Positions 7,993-15,494 are shown, counted from the stretch's first letter. The stretch: DNA of 15,829 nucleotides from Methanomassiliicoccales archaeon (GCA_028679935.1 JAJRAL010000008.1:1-15829), one strand, 5' to 3'. Made by a program: numbers and translations. Notes: generated from the letters alone by a model not told the origin.

Positions 7993-8069
7993 CCCTACTC
8001 ACCAAATGGAAGCTCCGCGAGTGGAGGTACTTCTAATCGACGCGGGTAGTGTCCGCCGGGCGAACTCGA

Positions 8070-8450
8070 CTACGAGAAGCCGCCTTTTATCTTGTGCCGG
8101 TCGATCTTGATCCCGTTCGGGGCGATGATGATCAGGTTGTGGCCGATCGCCGCCACGTCCCCGTTCGTGTCCCGCGCCACCGCCTTCAGCTCGTTCGTGA
8201 TGCGCTTCAGGGTGATCTGGTCGTTGGCGACGGAAGAGTAGTCGATCATGACGATGTTGCCGCTGTACGCCGGCTGAACCACCGCGCTCAGGTCCTCGTA
8301 CCGGTATATTTCCGCGATCTTGATCATCCCCTTCCCTCCAAGGGGGTTCTCCTCTTCGAAGTTGAGCTGACCGAGATCGATGTACTGGTCGCTCTCTACC
8401 GTCTGGACCTCGTCCTTGCTCCTGAGCAGTGGCTTCTTCAGCAGTGGCAT
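8070..8450 (-). CDS. sepF: Archaeal SepF, cell-division FtsZ anchor
   Basis: A small cytosolic protein of the SepF (DUF552) family, which tethers FtsZ to the membrane at the division site in archaea that lack FtsA. The core reads IYRYEDLSAVVQPAYSGNIVMIDYSS, then KRITNELKAVARDTNGDVAAIG and IIIAPNGIKIDRHKI, the family's alpha-beta fold and dimer or FtsZ-binding surface. From the ATG at 8450 it is 126 residues and begins MPLLKKPLLRSK, a short hydrophobic and basic stretch suited to membrane targeting; a linker rich in acidic residues follows. Two further in-frame ATGs exist (8459, 8471). The 8471 codon lies upstream of the predicted transcript start (about 8466), and AGAGGG at 8460-8465 is best spaced (9 bases) for 8450. 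No ftsZ is in the window. Confidence 0.85.
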   Translation of the reverse strand: MPLLKKPLLRSKDEVQTVESDQYIDLGQLNFEEENPLGGKGMIKIAEIYRYEDLSAVVQPAYSGNIVMIDYSSVANDQITLKRITNELKAVARDTNGDVAAIGHNLIIIAPNGIKIDRHKIKGGFS

Positions 8451-8486
8451 GACATGCATCCCTCTGGACATTGTAATGAGATGTTC

Positions 8487-8498
8487 GATATTTAAATC
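8487..8498 (-). promoter_or_regulatory. TATA box of sepF
   Basis: The minus strand reads GATTTAAATATC, the strongest A/T-rich box in the window. Normal spacing gives a start near 8466, leaving a leader of about 16 bases to the ATG at 8450 that contains AGAGGG. Confidence 0.65.
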
Positions 8499-8543
8499 TT
8501 TGAGAATGTGGCTACTCGGAGCGAGCCTGCTGGATTGGGAATT

Positions 8544-8568
8544 GCATTCTGATTCTCATTCATGATTC
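8544..8568 (+). repeat. Cluster of four ATTC-ending hexamers, candidate operator
   Basis: Three adjacent hexamers GCATTC, TGATTC and TCATTC are followed after one base by another TGATTC, just upstream of the kinase TATA box. The block sits in the 181-base gap between the sepF and kinase starts and about 50-75 bases behind the sepF TATA box. Position and regularity suggest a regulator site; there is no direct evidence of binding. Confidence 0.3.
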
Positions 8569-8576
8569 AGATAGTC

Positions 8577-8583
8577 ATTTATA
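8577..8583 (+). promoter_or_regulatory. TATA box of the histidine kinase gene
   Basis: ATTTATA, centre 8580, predicts transcription from about 8606. The ATG at 8596 is therefore probably not in the transcript, and the TTG at 8632 is the next good start. Confidence 0.55.
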
Positions 8584-8631
8584 CGCCGCCGGAACATGCT
8601 TTGGCGGGGTCAAGCGGCCAGAAGGGATACT

Positions 8632-10620
8632 TTGGCCAAACTCGTGCTATGCGTAGGACCGGACGGTAGGTTCTTGGAGAAGGCGAAGGTCTACCTCGAG
8701 AGGTCAAAGGACGTCAACGTCGTCACGGCGTCCTCCAGAGCGGAGGCGCTGGAGACGATGAAGAGCGGCAAGCCGGCCGCGGTCATCTGCGACCATGTCC
8801 CGCCCGAGCTCGACGGAACCGAACTGCTGCGCGAGACGAGGTCGACCGGCAACGATGTGCCGTTCGTCATGCTCACGGCCGAGGACCGACGCGACCTGCT
8901 CATGAAGGCGATCATGAAGGACGCCGACCTGTGCTTCCAGCCCGCCACGATAAGCTCGGAGGTCGTTCTTCCAGAGCTATCCCAGCGCCTCAACCGAGCA
9001 CTGAAGCAGATCGATGACGAGGACGAACTCAAACGCAGACTTGCGATGGAGGAGCTCATCGCCGACGTGTCGACGAGGCTGCTCGATTCCCGACCGCCCG
9101 ACATCGACGCCGAGATCAGGAGCGCCCTAGGCAAGGTCGGAGAGTTCATCGGCGCCCTGCGCTGCTACTTCCTCGTTTCCACCCCGGACGGCAAGAAGAT
9201 CCTGAAGGCGTACGACTGGCCCGAGGATTCGAAGGGAAAGTCCATGGACCTCATGAGCGTCGACCTTTCGGTCTACGGCTGGGCGATCGAGCGCATCAAA
9301 CGGGGCGAGAGCATCGTCGTGAACGACCTCGACGCGCTGATGACGAGCGGACACGCCACGCCGGAGATGATGGCGGTGTTCGAACGCTGGAGGGAAGACG
9401 GCGTCACCAGGATCATCGGCATCCCCCTGATGATGAACGGCGAGCTCAAGGGGCTGTTCGGCTACACGGCCGGGAATGACTCGTCGCGCTGGACCGACGA
9501 GGACGTCCGCCTCGCGACCATCTTTTCGAACACCGTCGCCGCCGGCCTCGGCCGCATGGAGTACGAGCAGAGGCTGACCAAGGAGAAGGACAAGTTCAAA
9601 GCGATCGCCGATTACACCTACAACTGGGAATCCTGGATCGACAACGACCTCAGGTTGCGCTGGGTCAACCCGGAGGTCGAGCGCATGACCGGTTACACTG
9701 TGGAAGAGTGCATGGCCATGCCCGACTACCCCATCCCGATCGTCCTCGAGGACGACCGTCACCTCGCGACCGAATGGTTCAAGGGCAAGGGCGGCACGGG
9801 CCGGGCGACCCGCGGTGACCAGGAGTTCAGAATCAAGCGCAAGGACGGCGGCATAGTCGAGGCCGCGGTCTCGTGGAGGCCCGCGATCCGGGAGGACGGG
9901 GCGCACCTGGGCTACAGGGCGAGCGTGCAGGACATCAGCGAGCGGAAGCATATGGAGACGGAGCTGCAGAGGGCCTTCGCCCAGCTGTCCCTGCTCAACC
10001 GGGTCACGAGGCACGAGATGACCCATCAATTGACCATCCTGAGGAAGGGGTTCGACGAATGCCGCGTCGGCAACGGAGCGCATGATCCGGAGCTGCTCGA
10101 AAAGGTCGGCAAGAGCATCGACCGGATGAACCGACTGTTGCGCCTGCTCGAGGATTTCCAGAACGTAGGTGATTCGGCTCCAGTCTGGCAGAACGTTGGG
10201 GAGATCGTGGAATCGGCCCTGGAGGGCGCCCCGAAGGATGTGAAGGTGAGGATCGCGGTCGGCGAGACCGAGGTGCTGGCCGACCCAATGCTGGAACGCG
10301 TCTTCAGCCATCTGCTCGAGAACTCCTTGACGCACGGCGGCGGGGTGAAGAACATAGTCGTCGAGAGCAAGGCGACCGAGGACGGGATCAGTATCGTCTA
10401 TCGCGACGATGGCGTCGGCATCCCGTTCGAGAAGAAGAAGGAACTATTCGTCAGGGATCGCAAGCATCAGCCCGCGAGGGGCCTCATCCTCGGCAGCGAG
10501 ATCCTGGCCGTCACAGGGATGTCGATCGTGGAGACGGGCGCTCCGGGCAAGGGCGCCAGATTCGAGGTGCAGATCCCGGCCGACAGATATCGAGTCGTTA
10601 CCGGGCAATCGGCCAATTGA
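8632..10620 (+). CDS. REC-GAF-PAS sensor histidine kinase with degenerate receiver
   Basis: A soluble 662-residue kinase counted from the TTG at 8632, which is preceded by GAAGGG at 5 bases and followed by AKLVLCV, the first strand of a receiver fold. Domains in order: receiver (1-120), linker helix, GAF (about 143-310), PAS (about 320-440, YNWESWIDNDLRLRWVNPE, ending VQDISERKHME), H box LLNRVTRHEMTHQL (H461), N box LLENSLTHGG (N564), G1 box DDGVGIP (592-598). The receiver keeps the phospho-acceptor aspartate (CDHVPPELDG, D54) but has Gly-Pro where the Mg-binding acid pair should be and CFQP where the conserved lysine normally lies. The G2 box is also atypical (RGLILG). No membrane segment, so it probably senses a cytosolic signal. 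No separate response regulator is nearby. An ATG at 8596 would add 12 residues. Confidence 0.85.
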   Translation: MAKLVLCVGPDGRFLEKAKVYLERSKDVNVVTASSRAEALETMKSGKPAAVICDHVPPELDGTELLRETRSTGNDVPFVMLTAEDRRDLLMKAIMKDADLCFQPATISSEVVLPELSQRLNRALKQIDDEDELKRRLAMEELIADVSTRLLDSRPPDIDAEIRSALGKVGEFIGALRCYFLVSTPDGKKILKAYDWPEDSKGKSMDLMSVDLSVYGWAIERIKRGESIVVNDLDALMTSGHATPEMMAVFERWREDGVTRIIGIPLMMNGELKGLFGYTAGNDSSRWTDEDVRLATIFSNTVAAGLGRMEYEQRLTKEKDKFKAIADYTYNWESWIDNDLRLRWVNPEVERMTGYTVEECMAMPDYPIPIVLEDDRHLATEWFKGKGGTGRATRGDQEFRIKRKDGGIVEAAVSWRPAIREDGAHLGYRASVQDISERKHMETELQRAFAQLSLLNRVTRHEMTHQLTILRKGFDECRVGNGAHDPELLEKVGKSIDRMNRLLRLLEDFQNVGDSAPVWQNVGEIVESALEGAPKDVKVRIAVGETEVLADPMLERVFSHLLENSLTHGGGVKNIVVESKATEDGISIVYRDDGVGIPFEKKKELFVRDRKHQPARGLILGSEILAVTGMSIVETGAPGKGARFEVQIPADRYRVVTGQSAN

Positions 10621-10628
10621 AGATGCGG

Positions 10629-10641
10629 GTCTCGTCGAGAC
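10629..10641. other. Short perfect inverted repeat between convergent genes
   Basis: GTCTCG-T-CGAGAC lies in the 38-base gap between the kinase stop and the ATPase stop. As RNA it could form a five-pair stem with a three-base loop. It has no T-run, so a terminator role is only a guess. Confidence 0.2.
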
Positions 10642-10658
10642 ATCGTTCATGAGATTGA

Positions 10659-13600
10659 TTAGCTGCCTTCCGGCGGGATTGCCACGACGACGGTGCAGCG
10701 CGCGCTCTCCGCGACGCTCCGCTCCTTCTTGAACAGGAAGCCGCGGCCCTTCTCTTCCCACTCCCCTTCCATCACGATGACGTCGACCTTCCTCTCCTCG
10801 GCGAACTGGGCCAAGTCCCTGCCCGTCTCCCGCACCAGTACGACCGTAGGATGCATCCTCCGGACCCTGGCCCAGGACGGTAGCAACCTGAAGACAGAGA
10901 TCTCGCGCTCATAGTCGACGAGCGACTCCGGCCGGTACACGGAATAGAGGGGCACGATCGGCGGTATCTCGACCACCTTCGCGGCGACGATGTCGACGTC
11001 GGGGAAGACGGAGCCTTCGGTGAGCGCCTCCGCCAGCTCCACTGGCTCGCCCTTGAGCCGGGTGAGCGCGGGGATGAGCACCCTTGGGCCTCGGTCGAGA
11101 GGGATGAACGGGGCCTCCCAGTTGCTCACCATGCTCACTCTCCGCTGTCTGAAGTCCTCGACCCACCTGACCTCCGAGAGAGCACCTCGCCGTCCCCTGA
11201 GAACGTCCCGAGAGACGGGAACGAACACACGGAACGCCCCGCTCTCCTTGACCGCCTTCCTGAGGCTGCTCGACATCGTCTTCGCTCCGCGCTCGCGTCC
11301 TAGGAGGTGGATGTCAAGCATCTCGTAGGGCACGCCCAGATGCGCCGCGTGCCTTTCGATGAAACGGGTCACGTCGCCCAATCTGTGATCGTCCGTCTCC
11401 TTGTCGATCGCACGGATGAACACGAGACGGGAACCGGAGGCACGCGCCGAGTCCATCGCGACATGGACGAGGTTGCCTTCGAAGCCGATTCCTCGGAGAA
11501 CGACGGCGGTCGGGGGCGCGCTCTCCATGAACGGTGGCAGCTCTTTCAACTTCGGGAGTGCGACTGACCCCGCCATCGCCACCCGGATCGGCACGGCTGC
11601 GACCGGCCTTGCCGGCAGGAGGTACCTTCTGAGGATGAGCTTCCTCATCTCCTCAAGCACGAATACCACCGGGGCGATGGCGTAGAGCACTAGGATTGCA
11701 GTGAGCGGTACAGGGGCGATCATGAACATTGACCCGATCGCGGGAACGTACACCAGCAATAGCAGCAGCATGAACGAGATTGCGACCGCGACCAGCAGCC
11801 ACTTGTTCTTCGCCAAGCTGACCGAGAGCGACGACTTGACGTTCGTGCGCATTGCGAAGACGGCACCCAGCTGACCGGCCATGATCGCCGCGACGGTGAT
11901 GGTCGTGCCTTGTGCGTACACTGTCGCCGATGGAACGACGGTCTGACCGAACGTCCATCCCCCGCTCTGCCACATGCTGAAGCACCAGAATAGCGCGAAG
12001 ACCCCGACGACCGTTCCGAGGTACGCGGACCGGGCTATCGCGTTCATGCCGAGGAGACGGGATTTCTTTGACCGAGGGGGCCGCTCCATGACATCTGGCT
12101 CCGGCGGCTCGAGCGTGAGCGCAAGCGACGGCGGGATATCCATCATGAGGTCGATGGCGAGCACCTGGACGACGGCGAGCGGAAGTGGCACGCCGAGCAC
12201 CACGAACGCGATGAAGGCGACGAGCTCGGCCCAGTTGTGGATGAACACGTAGACGATGAACTTCTTCAGGTTGTCGAAGACCGCCCTCCCCTGCTCGATG
12301 CCCTTCACTATCGAGGCGAAGTTGTCGTCGAGCAGGACCATGTCCGAGGACTCCCTCGCGACGTCCGTTCCTGAGAGGCCCATGGCGATCCCGATGTCCG
12401 ACTCGAGCAGGGCGGGTGCGTCGTTCACGCCGTCGCCGGTGACCGCGACCACCTCTCCCTTTTCTCGCAGCGACCTCACCACCCTGAGCTTCTGGTCCGG
12501 CGCGATCCGGGCGAACACCAGCTCCTCGCGATCGAGGGCCTGAGCGAGCTCCTGATCGCTCATCTTCGCCAGAGCGGCCCCGGTGATCACGGCGCCCTTG
12601 GACGAGGTGATGATGCCGACGCTCTTGGCGATCGCCTCGGCCGTCAGCTCGTGGTCGCCCGTCAGCATGACGACCCTCACGCCAGCGCTGCGCGCCTGGG
12701 CCACAGCCGCCCCGCTCTCCGCCCTCGGCGGATCGAGTATCGCCACGATGCCGACGAGGGTCAGGTCCTTCTCCAGCACCTCGGACTCGTACTTCTCTGG
12801 CTCCGCATCCAGCGGTCTGATGGCGAGCGCGAGCACGCGGTAGGCCTCCCGCGCGAAGGCGTCCGCCTGGTCGAACACCGCCCTCGCCCGCTCGGTGGTC
12901 ATTGGAACCACCTCTCCGTTCCAGTACAGCTTCGAGCTTCGCTTCAGGATCTCTGCCCCGGCCCCCTTGACATAGGCGACAATCCTCCCGTCCGGCTCGC
13001 GGTGGACGCTCGTCATCATCTTCCGCGTCGACTCGAAGGGTATCATGCCGATGCGCGGGCTCCGGGCAAGCTGGTCCTTCGAGTGCATTCCCGCCTTCTC
13101 CGCGAAGGCGAGCAAAGCCGCCTCGGTCGAATCGCCGACCGCGGTCCAGCGAGACTTGCGCCTGTCCAACGGCGGCACGACGGTGGCGGTGTTATCGAGG
13201 CAGGAGACGCGGAAGAGCTGCGCCAGGTCGTCCGCGTCGGTAGCCTGGACCCTCTTCCCGCCGATCAGCACCGCGCCCTCCGGCTCGTAGCCCTCCCCGG
13301 TCGCCTCGAGCGTCCTTCCACCGACCCAGGCCTTGCGCACGGTCATCTGGCCCTCGGTTATCGTACCGGTCTTGTCGGTGCAGATGACGGTGGCGCTGCC
13401 TAGCGTCTCCACCGAGGACAGCCTCTTGACCACGACGTTGCGCTTCGACATCGAGAGGCTGCTCAGCGCCAGAGAGAGCGTCAAGGTGACCTGGAAGCCC
13501 TCCGGGACGAGGGAGATCATCACCCCGATCATGAATAGGAGGCTGGCGGCGAGCTCGAGCCCCAGGCCGAAGAACGCGATGAGAAGGAAAACGAAGCCGA

Positions 13601-14441
13601 CGACGATCGCCACGACGAAGTTCAGGCGCGCGGCGCGGTTGATCTCGAGCTGCAGAGGGCTAGCCGGCTCGACGACCGTCTGGGTGAGCTTCACGATCCG
13701 CCCGAACTCGGTGTGCTCCCCGGTGGCGAAGATCACCCCTGTGCCGGAGCCCGAGGCGACCGTCGTCCCGGCGAAGACGACATTAGCGCAGTAGGCGAGC
13801 TCCTTCCTCGAGGCGACGGTCGCGGTGCCCGGGGCGCGATGGGACGGCTCCGATTCGCCGGTGAGGGCGGAGTTGTCCACCGCCAGCTCGAAGCACTCGA
13901 CCACCCGCGCGTCCGCCGGGATCTTGTCCCCCGCCTCAAGGATGAGCAGGTCTCCAGGAACGACGTCCGCCACCGGCACCTGACTGACCTGGCCGTCGCG
14001 CCTCACCCTGGCATTGGCGGGGATCAGCTCCTTGATGGCCCTAACCGCGCGCTCGGCGCGGTACTCCTGGAAGAGGCTGAAGACGACGCTGATGACGACG
14101 ACGAGCAGGATGACGATACCCATGCCGATCGAGCTTGGATCGTTCGCGCCGAAGCCGCTGATGAACGACAGAATCGCGGCGACGATCAGGAGGATGGTGA
14201 AGAGGTTCTTGAGCTGTGCGGCGAGGCTCTGCGACAGCTTCTTCTTGCGCTCGGGGAGGACGTTGCGACCGTACCTCTGACCTCTTGCCGCGGCCTCGGT
14301 CGCTGAAAGGCCATCGGGTCCAGTGCCAAGAATGCCGTAGAGCTGCTCGATAGTGCAATCGATGCAATGCAGCGCATCAGCGCTTTCTGGTATTCCCGCA
14401 TCCACAGACTCGTCCCCTAGTGAGGGCGGGGGCGTCTGCAT
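10659..14441 (-). CDS. P-type cation-transporting ATPase (type II, Na,K-ATPase-like core) with C-terminal USP-like extension
   Basis: A 1260-residue ATP-driven membrane pump. Actuator loop TGES (194-197), phosphorylation site DKTGT (D356), nucleotide-binding KGA (492-494), TGD (594-596) and hinge TGDGVNDAP (668-676) are intact, with ten helices (about 78-97, 102-125, 270-292, 295-325, 725-750, 753-775, 802-825, 845-865, 880-902, 908-930). The ion-site acids of Na,K-ATPase have counterparts: VPEG in M4 (E314), NWAE in M5 (E739) and AIDLMMD in M6 (D764, D768). VETLGS before the aspartate, and PLPL with DVMERPPR around M6, also resemble that subfamily; the ion may be Na+, K+, H+ or Ca2+. About 330 residues follow M10, resembling two universal-stress-protein folds (about 977-1107 and 1117-1256) without the canonical ATP loop GxxGxxxxxxxxxG[ST]. 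The ATG has GAGGA three bases upstream and a TATA box about 50 bases upstream. Confidence 0.9.
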   Translation of the reverse strand: MQTPPPSLGDESVDAGIPESADALHCIDCTIEQLYGILGTGPDGLSATEAAARGQRYGRNVLPERKKKLSQSLAAQLKNLFTILLIVAAILSFISGFGANDPSSIGMGIVILLVVVISVVFSLFQEYRAERAVRAIKELIPANARVRRDGQVSQVPVADVVPGDLLILEAGDKIPADARVVECFELAVDNSALTGESEPSHRAPGTATVASRKELAYCANVVFAGTTVASGSGTGVIFATGEHTEFGRIVKLTQTVVEPASPLQLEINRAARLNFVVAIVVGFVFLLIAFFGLGLELAASLLFMIGVMISLVPEGFQVTLTLSLALSSLSMSKRNVVVKRLSSVETLGSATVICTDKTGTITEGQMTVRKAWVGGRTLEATGEGYEPEGAVLIGGKRVQATDADDLAQLFRVSCLDNTATVVPPLDRRKSRWTAVGDSTEAALLAFAEKAGMHSKDQLARSPRIGMIPFESTRKMMTSVHREPDGRIVAYVKGAGAEILKRSSKLYWNGEVVPMTTERARAVFDQADAFAREAYRVLALAIRPLDAEPEKYESEVLEKDLTLVGIVAILDPPRAESGAAVAQARSAGVRVVMLTGDHELTAEAIAKSVGIITSSKGAVITGAALAKMSDQELAQALDREELVFARIAPDQKLRVVRSLREKGEVVAVTGDGVNDAPALLESDIGIAMGLSGTDVARESSDMVLLDDNFASIVKGIEQGRAVFDNLKKFIVYVFIHNWAELVAFIAFVVLGVPLPLAVVQVLAIDLMMDIPPSLALTLEPPEPDVMERPPRSKKSRLLGMNAIARSAYLGTVVGVFALFWCFSMWQSGGWTFGQTVVPSATVYAQGTTITVAAIMAGQLGAVFAMRTNVKSSLSVSLAKNKWLLVAVAISFMLLLLLVYVPAIGSMFMIAPVPLTAILVLYAIAPVVFVLEEMRKLILRRYLLPARPVAAVPIRVAMAGSVALPKLKELPPFMESAPPTAVVLRGIGFEGNLVHVAMDSARASGSRLVFIRAIDKETDDHRLGDVTRFIERHAAHLGVPYEMLDIHLLGRERGAKTMSSSLRKAVKESGAFRVFVPVSRDVLRGRRGALSEVRWVEDFRQRRVSMVSNWEAPFIPLDRGPRVLIPALTRLKGEPVELAEALTEGSVFPDVDIVAAKVVEIPPIVPLYSVYRPESLVDYEREISVFRLLPSWARVRRMHPTVVLVRETGRDLAQFAEERKVDVIVMEGEWEEKGRGFLFKKERSVAESARCTVVVAIPPEGS

Positions 14442-14486
14442 TCGTCCTCGTCCGGACTCTATAGCAATGGCAGAGAAATCCCCCTC

Positions 14487-14494
14487 TATTAATT
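14487..14494 (-). promoter_or_regulatory. TATA box of the P-type ATPase gene
   Basis: The minus strand reads AATTAATA, predicting a start near 14464 and a leader of about 23 bases. It lies in the 97-base gap after the PUA gene, so the ATPase probably has its own promoter as well as possible readthrough. Confidence 0.5.
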
Positions 14495-14538
14495 GGCTCC
14501 GCCCTTACAGCGGGTGCTGAGGCGAGGAGGCCCATCGC

Positions 14539-15033
14539 CTATCTCTCGTCGTACTTCCAGAGCTTGTCGCCAACGTAGAAGAGGGACCGGATCGCCTTCC
14601 CTGGCTTCTTGGAGCGCATCTCCGCGCCGATGGTGAGCGCGACGCCCACCGCCAGGGGTTTCAGGTTCTTCTCGTCCCTGACCCAGACGTAATCCCCGAC
14701 GGCTATCGACTCGTCGGCGTCGACAATCCCCGGCCCCATCACGTCCGCGCCGTTGATGACGAACTTGATCGCGCCCATGTCGACGGTGGCGTACGCCTTC
14801 GAGACCGGGTACTTGAGGAACCCGCGGACGGTCAGGAACGCCTTCCCCTCCAGGACGAAGGCGACTATCTGGTTCGACACAAGGACGACGTCGAACCCCG
14901 GACCCTCGGCCATGTCGACCGTTTCGCCGACCTGGAAGACCGGCGCCCCGACCTTCGAGGATATCTCCTCGGCCAGGGCCTTGATCTCTTTCTCCCTCAG
15001 CCTTCTCCGCTTCCTGACCCTCAGCTCTGACAT
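14539..15033 (-). CDS. PUA-domain RNA-binding protein, archaeal MCT-1/Tma20-like
   Basis: A 164-residue protein starting MSELRVRKRRRLREKEIKAL at the ATG at 15033. An open frame continues to a TTG at 15063, but that codon lies inside the upstream zinc-ribbon gene and has no support. The N-terminal half (about 1-75) is the small alpha-beta domain found before PUA in archaeal and MCT-1-type proteins. The second half (about 78-155) is a PUA domain: YATVDMGAIKFVINGADVMGPGIVDAD, then VGDYVWVRDEKNLKPLAVGVA. PUA domains bind structured RNA. The eukaryotic relatives MCT-1 and Tma20 act in translation re-initiation and ribosome recycling; whether the archaeal protein does so is unknown. It begins 10 bases after the zinc-ribbon gene ends, indicating a shared transcript. 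The basic N-terminus fits RNA contact. Confidence 0.85.
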   Translation of the reverse strand: MSELRVRKRRRLREKEIKALAEEISSKVGAPVFQVGETVDMAEGPGFDVVLVSNQIVAFVLEGKAFLTVRGFLKYPVSKAYATVDMGAIKFVINGADVMGPGIVDADESIAVGDYVWVRDEKNLKPLAVGVALTIGAEMRSKKPGKAIRSLFYVGDKLWKYDER

Positions 15034-15043
15034 GCTGTGAGGC

Positions 15044-15349
15044 TCACTTCTTTCTCTTGCCAAAAAGCTTGCCGCCGAAGTGCTTCCCTTCCTTTGCGCC
15101 CTCCTCCTTCGGCTTCGACTCCGGTTCCGGAGCCTTGGGCGCCGATGGGGCCTGCTTCACCTCAGCCATCTGCACCGGGTCCTCCCCCGAGGGCATCGGC
15201 TCTCCAGAGGAGATGCTTTTCGCGACCTTCTCCAGCTCCTCGAGGCTCGACATCGAAAGGTCGGTTCCGCAGCCAGGGCAGGAGGTCGCATCGGAAGGCA
15301 CAGAGCGCCCGCACATCGGGCACTCGGTAGAATCTGGTTCCTTGTTCAT
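15044..15349 (-). CDS. Small zinc-ribbon protein with basic C-terminal tail
   Basis: A 101-residue protein. Residues 10-27 form a treble-clef or zinc-ribbon knuckle pair, CPMCG and CPGCG (C10, C13, C24, C27). The middle (about 33-90) is low complexity, rich in Pro, Glu, Ser and Lys, and probably disordered. The end is strongly basic (KHFGGKLFGKRKK), suggesting nucleic-acid or membrane contact. I do not recognise a named family; such proteins are common in archaea and usually unnamed. It is the first gene of a likely operon with the PUA protein 10 bases downstream, so a role around RNA or the ribosome is a guess from context. The ATG has GTGAGG two bases upstream and a TATA box at a spacing predicting an 11-base leader. 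Confidence 0.75.
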   Translation of the reverse strand: MNKEPDSTECPMCGRSVPSDATSCPGCGTDLSMSSLEELEKVAKSISSGEPMPSGEDPVQMAEVKQAPSAPKAPEPESKPKEEGAKEGKHFGGKLFGKRKK

Positions 15350-15382
15350 CGCCTCACTGACCCCTGCCCATCTAGCTGTCGC

Positions 15383-15390
15383 GATTTAAC
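15383..15390 (-). promoter_or_regulatory. TATA box of the zinc-ribbon/PUA operon
   Basis: The minus strand reads GTTAAATC, centre about 37 bases before the zinc-ribbon ATG, predicting a start near 15360. Confidence 0.5.
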
Positions 15391-15439
15391 GGTTTTGTAC
15401 AACGTATCAGTGCCGATTGCGGTCGGCCATATCAAAGCC

Positions 15440-15446
15440 TTTATTG
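15440..15446 (+). promoter_or_regulatory. TATA box of the terminal membrane-protein gene
   Basis: TTTATTG preceded by CAAAGCC, predicting a start near 15469. It lies in the divergent gap 15350-15494, which otherwise holds only the opposite promoter. Confidence 0.45.
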
Positions 15447-15494
15447 CTACACCAGGCACTTCCAGCTAGGGACCGGGGTCGGCTCGAGTAGGGG

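Noticed and set aside
8460..8471. The 8471 and 8459 ATGs as the sepF start
   Set aside because: 8471 lies upstream of the expected transcript start, and 8459 directly abuts the AGAGGG with no spacing. They remain possible but less likely than 8450.
9127..10335. Long (402-codon) open frame antisense to the histidine kinase gene
   Set aside because: The plus-strand frame carries intact GAF, PAS and kinase motifs. The antisense translation is low-information sequence rich in His, Asp, Arg and Val, as expected from high-G+C codon structure read backwards.
10629..10641. GTCTCG-T-CGAGAC as a terminator
   Set aside because: The stem is short and no T-run follows; kept only as a low-confidence inverted repeat.
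14354..14366. CIDC (C26, C29) near the N-terminus of the P-type ATPase as a heavy-metal-binding motif
   Set aside because: It lies in the usual N-terminal segment of type II pumps, not in a ferredoxin-like metal-binding domain, and there is no CPC motif in the membrane part.
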